A stretch of 64,000 nt of DNA from Amblyornis subalaris (taxonomy: Eukaryota; Chordata; Aves; Passeriformes; Ptilonorhynchidae). Below the pieces are notes generated by a model. That model did no database searches. It was not told the origin of the DNA and was given only the letters and a program-made list of their open reading frames with translations. Where the stretch lies: the NCBI GenBank assembly GCA_018881555.1, contig JACAXG010000121.1, positions 1,735,858 to 1,799,857 on the forward strand, written 5' to 3'. Below are positions 33,185-42,840 of the stretch, in pieces. Every line of letters starts with the position of its first letter. The first letter of the stretch is position 1. Both the position numbers and the translations under genes were made by a program.

Positions 33185-36100
33185 TGGGAAGAAGGTAGGT
33201 CTGCATTCTGCCATTCTCAATAATGCTGCACATTATTGGCAGTGGATTCATCTGAGGGAGGCCTGACTGTCTCAGCCATGGATTAGGCACTAGAATGACA
33301 CAAGGATTTGCAGTGCCCTTGGTCAGTTCTGAATGAGCAGCTCTTCCATAGCCCTGGGGGGGTGGAGGATGCTCCTCACGCAGAGACATGGAAAGGGACT
33401 GGAAGATGCTCTGCCCTGCTTTTGCCCTGACCCTGCTGCCCCTTCTTGAGTGACTGAAGAACCTGACAGGACACAGGGCAACCAAAGGAATAAATGTTTG
33501 CAGGATTAGCTTTTTACATTCTCCAGGTATCATTATTGGAATTTACACTTTCCACCTGGATCTGTGTCATCGGTGTTCGCACAGGTGACGTTTGGTGTGG
33601 TCAGAGATGACGTAGAATCCAGGGCTAAGGTGGAGCATTTCTGCATGGTCCTTATTGAGGGCTTTCCTCACTAAAAGCGGCCTGCAAAGAAAACTGAGCA
33701 TCCTTTGCTTTGCACCAGGTTTAGTCAAAGAGCNGACCAAAATATGCTAAAATTTAGATGTATTTTCCTTTCAGTCGGATTATCCTTTGAAACTGTGAGC
33801 AAACCCTGCCTGACAACACAAAGGAATTTTCCCATGGATCAGCTAAAGCTGACTCACATGAAAGACTTGCCCAAAGTGGTCATGCCCTCTGAGCAAATAC
33901 CACAGGCATGAGGATCTCTGCTCTTGGCCTAACAGCACTGTTAGGATTCCAGGCACCCAGCCTCGGCAGGCAGATTCTATTGGAGGAGGGGAGGTCGCCT
34001 ACCTGTGACCCAGCCAATCTGCTCTGCTATTTATCCATGTTGCTAACTTCCAGGGAAGGTGAACATTTTGCTCTGTCACTGCACCTTGCGAGAAATTTCC
34101 TGCCTGACCCCCGAAGTTCACCAAACAGCACTGGCTGTTTGCTCAAGCAGGTAGAGCACACAGCAAAAGGCACTGCTGTGACTCAAAGAAAGAAAGGAAA
34201 TCATCTNGTCATGAAAGCTTTCAGCACCAGGTTTTTGTGCTGGAGTGAAAACCTAACGGAAGCTGTGCACCCTTCTAAGATAAATATTTCCTCCGCTGGA
34301 GCTGCTGAGTGTATCGCACATCAACAGCCAGGAAGGCTTTGCTTACTCATCCCTGCCACGTGTTTCTGGAGTGGTTTTCTGCTCTTTTAATGTTACCAAG
34401 GAGTGCATCCTCCGGCTGCCCTGGCTTGTTAGAAAGGCAAGCAAATGCTGAGCAAAGCTCCAGAACAACCCACAAAGCACTGATGCAAACAGAGACAGAG
34501 TTCTGCACNGCTCAGGGAGACACAGAGAGAGTTAAAGCTTCCGGCCAATGTGTTGCTGAAATTTTAAAGCTAAAAGGATTTTGAACGAACCTTTGCAGTT
34601 TCTTTGAACTTTTTGTTTGCTCTCTGCACTTTTGCTCGGTGAAAGTAAAACAGGCAACCCTTGCTGTTTCCAACTGGATTCTGCTTTGTTTCTAATACTC
34701 CTCTGAAAGAGTTTTGTTACAAAACTCTCAGCATTTCAAGAAGACACTTTATTAATTGGGGATCTGTCCCTCACTTTACATTTTCTTATCTCTGGTCGCT
34801 CTTAAATAATAGTTGGGCCTAAGTTATTTGTAATTTCCCCTTTGTATTAAGTTTGGTCCATTTCTGTGTTTAAATCTGGGTTTACAGTAAGATCACATGT
34901 GAACTGTGCCAAGATGGAGGCAAAGTCTCTTCCCACGTTCCTAAAATATGTGGCACCAGGATAACCATCTCAAAATTATGTGGCAGCTTCTTTTAAACAG
35001 GAAAAGTCCAGTGGGCTCCACTCAGCTATGTATAAAAGTCAATAGTACACTTGGTGGCAGTCCCTGNGTTATTTGTTTTAAATCATGTTCAATTTCATAC
35101 TGTCTCCACATCCTCTGTTTCCAGTATCCAGCAGATCTTTGTATTGACAAATGTGTGACATTTACAGGAAGCTGTTGTGGAGAAGACCTGTGGTTCTCCT
35201 GCAGGGGCTGAGCATACTTGTGGCTTCTGACCCCGGGGAGAGCTGCTTGGGTTCGAAATCATCCTATTAGATGGATGTTTCTAATGAAACTCCCAGCAGC
35301 CTGAGAGCTTATCTGTGTTACCACCACGCAGTTCCAGGGCTAACATCCCCCTCAACATGAAGGGGTGAGTCCTGAGTGTCATTATTTGTTTCCAGCACAC
35401 TGTGAGCTCAGGTTGTAGCTGAGCTTCCACAGTGACTGCAGCTGACCCAAACCAGGGCTGCCTTTCCCCTCCTCACTGCCTTCCTGCAATCCACAAGGTA
35501 AGTCCATCCTGCTAAAGCTGCAGCAAACCCCTTCTGAAAAGCAATCAAGGAGTTTTCTTCCAGCTTAGCAAGCTGGAACGGTTCTGGGTGGGATCAGCAT
35601 CGGTGCTGGCGCAGAGAAAAGGACAAAAATGCACAGCTCTGGGCAGGAGTGAGCCAGGAGCAGAGAAGCTCTCGAATCAGGTTCAGTGGACAGGGTGGGA
35701 TGTGCCTTTCAAGGGGAGTTGCAGCTGAGGTTTGTGCTGCCACTGCTCTGCTTGCACTGCCAGCAGCAGCGTGAGGCCACGGTGTGAGTCACTTACAGTG
35801 GTTTATTTGACTGGAAACCCACCTGGCAACAGCAAATAACAGAGCTCCTTCCCACCAGGGAGCCAAAACGCCTTGTTGTGTGTGGGGTTGACGGCTGCAC
35901 TGAACCCAACTGGGGGAAATGGGAGTACAGGGACTGCTGGGAATGTCCAGCAGCTCACTCAGCCTGGCTGAGCCGAAGGAGGAGCCTGCACAGCTCCCCA
36001 GGACAGTGGGGAAGGACAGTCCACCTGGCTGGTCNTGTGAGCTGCTGTGATGTGCTGGGGCCAGCTGGGCAGCTCTTTGTGGAGTTAGTCACCATGGCTC

Positions 36101-37478
36101 ACAGGCACGGAAGAGGCTGGAGCGCAAGGCTGGGAGAACACGTGGCTGCTCAATGTGGGGAGAGGAGGAGGAACGAGGCATGACAGCAGCCACCCTGCCC
36201 TACAGGGTGGCTTGAGGTGCTGTAGGCCTGAGATTTTTTACTAAAAACAAGTGGTTTAATAGTATTTTTAAATTAAGCTGGCTTAGTTATTTATGAATAC
36301 ATGAATACATGACCACATCTGTTAAGGTGCCCTTCTCCTTGCACCTTGTCTCAATGTGTGCTGAATGCTTGTGCTGGCAGAATGAGCACAGGAAGGGGGG
36401 GCTCGATTGGGCCACGTGGGAAAAGTGAAGGGTGCAACTGCCTCATGTTGGTTTTCCTAACCGGAAAACATTCCTGCAACAGGAGACCACAGCGACCACA
36501 GCTCTAATGACTTGCCCATCACAACAAGGCCATCTTTCCACCACTGTTAGTACTGGATGTGTGCAGCCCCTGCTCACTAACCCAAGGAAAGATGGAAATT
36601 AGGCATGGGTGCCCAGTGCCTTTCCTGCCAAAGGAGACAGGGTGTATGGAATGCCAATGTCATTGCACACCAAACCTGTCCTGGTCAGGCACAACTCCTG
36701 TTCCTGGAATACTGTCAGCTTTTCCTGGCAAAAGTGAATTGCCGGGCTGAGTTTTGTGTAAGGTCACAGCTTTTTGCCTCATTTCTTTTGCAATTTTTGA
36801 TGCCATGCCGGGAGTCCCAGAGTTGGAATGAGTTTGTTACACCACTGAAAAACCACCCAAACATCAGAACATTTTTAAAACCAAGGCTGAAGTTCAAGGC
36901 TTTGGTCTCCATCAAACTCATGAGATAGGCAGAATCTGCATAATCTACAGACCTTAAATACTTCTTTTTTTTAACACAGAAGCCAAGGATGCTGTATTTT
37001 GTTCTGCTGACTGCTTTGCCCTTTGCTTTCTGGGAGGCTCACTGGCAGAGACCNGTGAAAAGCACTCTAATACTCTTCAGGAAGGATAACTGGTGGGTGG
37101 CACATGGAAGATCTCACCCAGATCACTGCCCTGATGTGCAGGAAAAAGAAGAATACTAAAGAGGNTGGTATTTTTGAAACAGCAGAGGTACAATTCTGAC
37201 TGAGACAACAAGTGAAGCAAGGGGTATAAGATGACATTCTCTTTTGCTAGACATCCTGATACCACTGACGAAACAGAAAAGCTTTCCAAAACCTTTTTTA
37301 TATCCTAAGGTAGACACTGGGTAAAAACTTTTCAATGGCTTTTCCCTGGAAAGCCATATTCCCTGACATGGTGGCAAATGCATGAGCCTGTGGCCACGCT
37401 CACTCCAGTTTTTCTCCAGCCTTTGGTACACTGCTTGTCAATGGTGCTCTCACTTGTGTTGAAACTCATAGAGGGGAA
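33185..37478. other. Unique non-coding sequence
   Basis: Over 4 kb without a recognised gene or repeat. A plus-strand frame at 33908-34390 (160 codons, starting MRISALGLTALLGFQAP, which is hydrophobic like a signal peptide) has no known match and a weak start context. A splice-site pair bounds 35396-35497. A short ATGAATAC duplication lies at 36293-36312. Confidence 0.55.
35396..35497 (+). other. Candidate non-coding exon (102 bp)
   Basis: ATTATTTGTTTCCAG (AG at 35394-35395) precedes 102 bases that end CACAAG|GTAAGT, a near-perfect donor at 35498. All three forward frames contain stops inside the interval, so it could only be a non-coding or untranslated exon. Chance occurrence is a real alternative in a window of this size. 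Confidence 0.2.
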
Positions 37479-37708
37479 ATTTAGGTGGGATATTCGGAAG
37501 AAATTCTGCCCTGTGAGGGTGGGGAGGCCTTGGCACAGGTTGCCCAGAGAAGCTGTGGATGCTCCATCCCTGCAAGTGTCCAAGGCCAGGTTGGACGGGG
37601 CTTGGAGCAACCTGGGACAGTGGAAGGTGTCCCTGCCCATGGCAGGGAGTTTGGAAAGAGATGACCTTTGAGATGCCTTCCAACCCAGGCCATTCTATGA
37701 TTCTATTG
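37479..37708 (+). mobile_element. CR1 LINE 3' fragment (type A end)
   Basis: ATTTAGGTGGGATATTCGG, CCCTGTGAGGGTGGGGAGGC, GGTTGCCCAGAGAAGCTGTG, GTCCAAGGCCAGGTTGGACG, GGAAGGTGTCCCTGCCCATG and the tail CATTCTATGATTCTATTG. The two near-intact ATTCTATG units make it one of the better preserved ends here. Confidence 0.95.
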
Positions 37709-38595
37709 CTGGAGCTGTGTAAGGGAGACCATGAAACAACCTTCCTTCACTGGAATGAGGTGTGCTGTCCTAGGCAGGGATGGAGAAGGGGGACTTGTTG
37801 ATGAACATACTCCAAAAAAAGTGATTTCTTTCTTCCTCTTATGTGCTTTTCTGAAAAGAGCCTGGTCCTATGTCAGGGAACTATTTTCTTTCCGTGTCCA
37901 GATGGTTTTTTATGGTTGCAGAAGAAACCACTGATGAGAGTGGGCCAGATAACAGAAACTACACCAGAGCTGGGACAGAGTTTGAATAAGTCAGTCCTGT
38001 TTATTGGAAACTGCTGGAAACACTCATCTCCCCTTCCTTTGGGCTGAAACCGTGAGTGTCCCGCTGCCCTCGCTCTGCACCTCCTCTTTGTTTTCCCCTC
38101 GTTGTGATTTATCGGGCTGGGTTCTGCGGCTGCTTCTTGCCCGAGTGCAGCTAAGGTATGCAAATCGCCTGTTAACAGCTAATACGCACCCACACATCCT
38201 GGAAAGAGAGAGAAAAGGCAAAATAACACGGTCAGCACTGAGTTATAGGGGACTAAAAAACCATCCAGAGGTGAAAGTCAGTGGCTGGCTGGCCAAGTCC
38301 TGCATACTGTCACAGCTGTGTTCGGAATAATCCGAGTGGAGAGCAAGCGTGGCAGTTTCAAATTAGGATTTTAAAGGAAGGGACTGCCTCTGTGGCTGCA
38401 ATACATAATGTGGGATCTGGGCTTCTCCAAAGCAAGAGAAATTTCAAACCCAGAAGTACAGCTTTTCATCCTCTAGTGACGTCTGGCTACTTGTCCTGAC
38501 TTGGTCCACTTTAAATAAAGGACAGTGAGCGCAGCAGGAGAAAGAGTTGCAGCTGTCCAGCTCCTCCATTTCTGTTGTCAAAACACCAGAGAGAA

Positions 38596-38631
38596 CAGTG
38601 CAGGAGTTTTGAAGTATTGCTGCACTTTATT
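38596..38631 (-). terminator. Candidate polyadenylation signal
   Basis: On the minus strand AATAAA occupies 38631 down to 38626, overlapping the TAA stop (GAATAAAG). About 40 to 55 bases further on is a GT/T-rich stretch (TGTTCTCTCTGGTGTTTTG, 38575-38593), the usual layout of a downstream element. Cleavage would fall near 38596-38616, giving an almost absent 3' UTR. Confidence 0.35.
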
Positions 38632-38834
38632 CGCCTTCTAGTGCTTGGTGTGAGGGTACTTGCTCTCCAGTCTGCACTTGGACTTGTCTCAAGGACACCC
38701 CAAATATCTTCTCCAGGGCAGCAAATTTGGGAAGCATGGTGTCATTCACATCCTTGAGGGAATGGTGCAGCTCTGGGGGACGGACCTGTGTGTTGGGGTC
38801 CAAGGAGATTCTCTGAGCCTGGGCTCTGTTCTTG
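38627..38834 (-). CDS. Putative terminal coding exon, family unknown
   Basis: An open frame on the minus strand ends in TAA at 38629-38627 with an overlapping AATAAA. I place the left exon border after ACATCAG (AG at 38836-38835), which has a branch-point-like CTGAC about 35 bases upstream; the frame would then enter in phase 2. The frame itself stays open to an ATG at 38863, with a stop 33 bases before that. The residues include ISLDPNTQVRPPELHHSL and DVNDTMLPKFAALEKIFGV, and look like a natural soluble, partly helical protein tail. By hand count over 68 codons, G+C is 44, 24 and 40 at positions one, two and three, a pattern typical of coding DNA. I do not recognise the family and found no upstream exon. 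Alternatives are a chance frame or a decayed gene. Confidence 0.35.
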
Positions 38835-39300
38835 CTGATGTTTATACANCAAACACGATCCATATCAGTCAGCTCCAGTGTGAAATGTTACAGTCCTTGG
38901 GGAAAAGAAATCAAAGGAGTCATGGCAGGAAGGTTCAGGGCTGGAGCTGCAAGAAAGCACATTTATCTCTACTGGGCAACCTGCAGCCTTTGGTTTTATT
39001 GAGGGGAGGGCTGCAGAGGGTGTGGGCAGCAATCATTGCTATTGCTATAAAGCACATGGCTGTTGAGAGTTAAATATCCAAGTGAGACCTGAAACTAACA
39101 GGCCTGTTAGGANTCTCTTGGATATTTTCTTTGTTTTCAGTTTTTCGTTTTTCCTGCACTGCCTTTGGTCCTTATTGCTTTATGCTGCTCCTCCCTGTTG
39201 CTGTAAACCCCACCCTAACCCCTCACTCTTCTTTTGCCTCCTCCCCTCTCACTTTTATTTCTTCTTCTGTATCATCCTGGACAGGATCCCTTCCAGAGGG

Positions 39301-39473
39301 ACCTGGTTGCCCAGAGCAGCTGTGGATGCCCCATTCCTGGAAGTGGCCAAGGCCAGGTTGGACGGGGCTCTGAGCAACCTGGGACAGTGGAAGGTGCCCC
39401 TGTCCATGGCAGGAAGTGGAACTGAGTGACCTTTAAGGTCCCTTCCCACCCAAGCCATTCCATGATTCTATGG
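39301..39473 (+). mobile_element. CR1 LINE 3' fragment (type A end)
   Basis: Starts abruptly at ACCTGGTTGCCCAGAGCAGC and continues GAAGTGGCCAAGGCCAGGTT, GGACGGGGCTCTGAGCAACC and GACCTTTAAGGTCCCTTCCC to CATTCCATGATTCTATGG. Upstream sequence is unrelated and pyrimidine-rich, so the left edge is the truncation point. Confidence 0.94.
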
Positions 39474-40103
39474 TATCTGCAGCCTTCTGGAAAGCCCCAG
39501 CTGATGGGNTTAAATTTATCCCTGTTCTCATAGCTTTGCTTATGGCTTTTCCACACCTCGTGGCTCTTGATGGAGAACGAAAGTTGCTCAGGGTTGGGAC
39601 TGCACCCTCCAGCACGTCTGTGAAGGCCCCAGGGCATTTTTACTGTCACTAAGACATTACAAATAAACACAGTCAGTGAGCCCCATTTCACCATTCAGAC
39701 TAAACTGCAGAAAGCCACCAACCTCCCCAAAGGTCTTCTGGTAAAGGAATGTAAAATCAAAAGCAAACAAATATGGATAATCGTGCTGCTGGCTAAGATG
39801 TGTTACGAAAAATTACCAATGACAAACCTCAAAGTGGGGTGATTCATCCAGGCACCCAAGAAGCACTTACCAGAAACCACATGACTAATTATGCTGGGGG
39901 TCAGGGGCAGTTCTGTGCAGCCGACACATGTAATTATACATTTTACAAAAATCAACCCTTGTCCTCTCAAGGTAAATANATATGCTGTGATGTTATTGAG
40001 ATAAAGGTATGAACTCCTTGGAAGAACAAACTCTTCCTTCCTGGGGTCTTTCTCCTACTCATGTGCTCTTTGCACAACACCTGGCAAAACAGTTACACAG
40101 GCA

Positions 40104-40148
40104 ACAAAAAAACCCAAATAGCAAAAAAACCCAAAAAAACCCCCAAAA
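40104..40148 (+). repeat. A-rich repeat, AAAAAAACCC units
   Basis: ACAAAAAAACCCAAATAGC is followed by two further A7C3 units and a C5A4 end. It is a short, imperfect simple repeat; the minus strand would be T-rich with GGG spacers. Confidence 0.8.
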
Positions 40149-40959
40149 GTGGAAGGCCCAAATTGCCCCTTGCCCATGCTGATTTTTGCATGGTGGCATT
40201 TCATGCAGGGGACTTCAGCCATCCTACACACACAAAAGCAAAAGTTGACCCTGTCTTCCTAGCTGAAATTTAGTCATACAGACCAGTTTAGTGGAATGGG
40301 AACCTGAGCAGGGAGGCTGACAAGCCTCCCTGGAGTTGTAAGTGATGTCCCTGGAAGGGAGGTGGAATGCTGTGACCCCATCCCTCATGGTGAGGCAGTG
40401 CTTCTCCTGCCAGCTGAAATGTGGCTTTGAAAGCACCGAGATGTTCTCACTTCAATGGGGAGAAAATCATGTCTAAATTTGAATGTGGTTGATCATGCTA
40501 TAAGCCACATGAAGCTGCAAGCTAATTATTACAGGAAACTCCAATTTCAGTTACTTCAGCAAAATTTCAGTGCCTCTCTATGTTTGAAGAGCTGGAACAA
40601 AGCAACTGGGTTTCGACTTTCACAGTTTACCAAATGTGGCATTGATGGTGAACCGTACGGTGATGTAAAGGACAGAGCTATATTTGTTTAAGGAACCTTC
40701 AGGCTGAATTTCCAGCTTCGTGAGTGCTTGAGAGAGAGGAAAGGGGGAAGTTCAGAGGAAAACAAATGTTTCCTGAACTTTGAGTTTCTTTACTTTTATA
40801 TATCACCAGATTTTTCTGTGATGTGACCAGCCGTCCTTTATAAACTTTGCTTTATCTCTGTGACATTTCACGTCTAGGAAATGATTAAGCTGTCATCTTT
40901 GGGGACTGGAAAGAGCAAAGGGCTGCGAGAGTTTGTTCTGCCTGTCAAGTTACCCGGCT

Positions 40960-41480
40960 ACGGCCGAGTCCCTCTGCAGACGTGCATTTCCACGGCCTAC
41001 ACACGCACCGCGAGCCGGGCCTCGCCCGCTCCTCGCGCGGTGGGAGCTGCAAATACCAAAAAAATGTATAGAAACCTATATGTCTGGAAAATGTACCACC
41101 TGCTGAAGAGGTCTGTGGCACTCGGCAGAGCTCCCTATTACTTATTAGCCAGCCNGGGGTCCGGCCCGCCTGTGCCTGTCCTTGGCAATAAAGCGCAGAT
41201 GAAAGGCGGCCGCCGGCTTGGAGGCAGGCCCGAAAGTACAGTAGCTATCTCAGGCCTCGCCTTATCAAAGGCTGCGGCAGCAATAACCGTGCTGATGGAG
41301 CAACAAGGACGTGCCAGGCTGGGCTGGCAAACAGTTACACCTCGTGGGCAAACAGCAGCTCCCCATCCCCGCGGGCAGCACACGCGGCCGGCGGCCGAGG
41401 AGAGGCCGCGGCAGATGGTGCCCAAACGCGGNGCCGGCCCCTTCCCCAGGACAGGCTGGGCAGGGCAGGGCCTCCCGGCG
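40960..41480. promoter_or_regulatory. CpG-rich block with AT-rich core, possible enhancer
   Basis: CpG-dense flanks (CTACGGCCGAGTCCC, CACCGCGAGCCGGG and, on the right, GGCGGCCGCCGGC, CACGCGGCCGGCGG) enclose a less GC-rich core at 41045-41150 (AATACCAAAAAAATGTATAG, GGAAAATGTACCACCTGC). GCAATAAAGCGCAGATG and GCCTTATCAAAGGCTGC carry homeodomain-like, E-box-like and GATA-like cores. A forward frame is open across most of it, but its residues look compositional. A regulatory role is inferred. Confidence 0.3.
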
Positions 41481-42368
41481 GGGGAACCTTCCCAGGAGCT
41501 GCCTGGGGAAGGCTCTGGCCGCCAGTGGAAGCTCAGCTGTGACCAACTTGGCTCTGCCAGACTGGGGGAATCATTTTGCGACCGAGAGTCTCACAGCTCG
41601 GCCCCCGCTCAGGCCTAAAGGCAGTGAGGACAGGCTCTTCACGGGGTTAAAAACAGCCATCTCAAGAGATGGGAACAGCCACCCTTGTGTTTTAACAGCA
41701 CTGGATCATCCTTTCAGAGGGCACCATTAGAGTTTCAAACTTCAAGATTCCTCATGTTGAAGCCATAAGGTTTCCAGATGATTCTGGTTGAGAACTCCCA
41801 CACATAGCATTGACTTGAATCAATAACTTGAACAAAAAGACAATGCCTTTCTCAAGAAGAACTAGACCGAGGTATTGAATCACTGCAGCTTTTGTTGGCT
41901 GCATGAAATGGGTTTTTTCCAGCTCACTAAATTTGTCCATACATGTCTGTAGTGCACCAGGGTTACATGTACCTGACAAATTGTCTTACACAATACAGCA
42001 AACGTGGCTTCAGATCGTGCTTTTGATCATGGAACTACCAAGTGAAAGTCAGAAAGACAATATTATTTTGGGTAGGTAAGTCAACCAAATCCTTGGAGGT
42101 GGGAGTGCAGTGTTAGTTCTGGAGTTCCTCTCTACAGATCAGTTTTCCAGTCAGAGGAAGGAAGAGAAAGGTCCCTGAAGAAGATGCTGGAGACACAGCA
42201 TACACAACAGAAGATACTGAACTGGCAACAGTAGCATAAAAATATATTTGCCTTGGGACACAAGGACTTCATCAGGAGAGGATGCAAGATCAAATATAGC
42301 CTTAAATACCAAGTTTTGTGGCAAACTTACTTTTCCACTGCAGAATAACGATGATGGGCTGAGTGAAC

Positions 42369-42840
42369 ACAGGAAGGACATGGAAAAGTTGGAGCAAGTC
42401 CAGAGAAGGCCAGAAAATTGATAAAGGGACTGAAGCACCTCTCCTATGGAGACAGGCTGGGAGAGTTGGGCATGTTCAGCCTGGAGAGGAGAAGGTTGTG
42501 TGGAGATGTCAGAGCACCTTCCAGTATCTGAAGGGGCAATAGGGGAGGTGGAGAGGGATTTTCATCAGGAGTTGGAGTGATAGAACAAGGGGGAATGGAT
42601 TTAAACTGACAGAGAGCAGGTTTAGATTGGATATCAGGAAGAAATTGTTCCCTGAGAGGGTGGAGAGGCCCTGGCATAGGTTGCCCAGAGAAGCTGTGGC
42701 TGCCTCATCCCTGGAAGTGTCCAAGACCAGGCTGGATGGGGCTCTGAGCAACCTGGGATAGTGGAAGGTGTCCCTGCCCATGGCAGGGGGCTGGAACTGG
42801 ATGGTCTTTAAGGTCGCTTCCAACCCAGACCACTCTACAT
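42369..42840 (+). mobile_element. CR1 LINE fragment, about 470 bp (type A), longest here
   Basis: It reaches further 5' than other type A copies: ACAGGAAGGACATGGAAAAG, GGAGCAAGTCCAGAGAAGGC and CACCTCTCCTATGGAGACAG correspond to the last codons of CR1 reverse transcriptase (the region read ERVQ...L.YGDRL in related elements) and the start of the 3' UTR. Then come CAGCCTGGAGAGGAGAAGG, TAGATTGGATATCAGGAAG, GGTTGCCCAGAGAAGCTGTG and GTCTTTAAGGTCGC. The octamer tail is decayed (CACTCTACATTTTTATATG). No long open frame. Confidence 0.95.

Larger units (their letters stand above)
37709..39300. other. Unique sequence containing the minus-strand coding candidate
   Basis: Apart from the terminal-exon candidate at 38627-38834, I see a pyrimidine-rich plus strand at about 39160-39280 and a reasonable but unpaired donor (CTAAG|GTATGC at 38156). 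Confidence 0.5.
39474..42368. other. Unique sequence around a CpG-rich block
   Basis: Contains the A-rich repeat at 40104-40148 and the CpG-rich block at 40960-41480. A minus-strand frame at 41752-41979 reads a natural-looking stretch (MDKFSELEKTHFMQPTKAAV) with a first-position G+C excess but has no ATG start, splice sites or known relative, so I do not call it. Confidence 0.5.

Noticed and set aside
33908..34390. 160-codon frame starting with a signal-peptide-like hydrophobic stretch
   Set aside because: Weak start context, one N inside, no family resemblance, and hydrophobic starts are common among random frames.
40881..41618. 245-codon plus-strand open frame
   Set aside because: Lies over the CpG-rich block; residues become alanine/proline/arginine-rich as expected from composition, and a minus-strand frame is open too.
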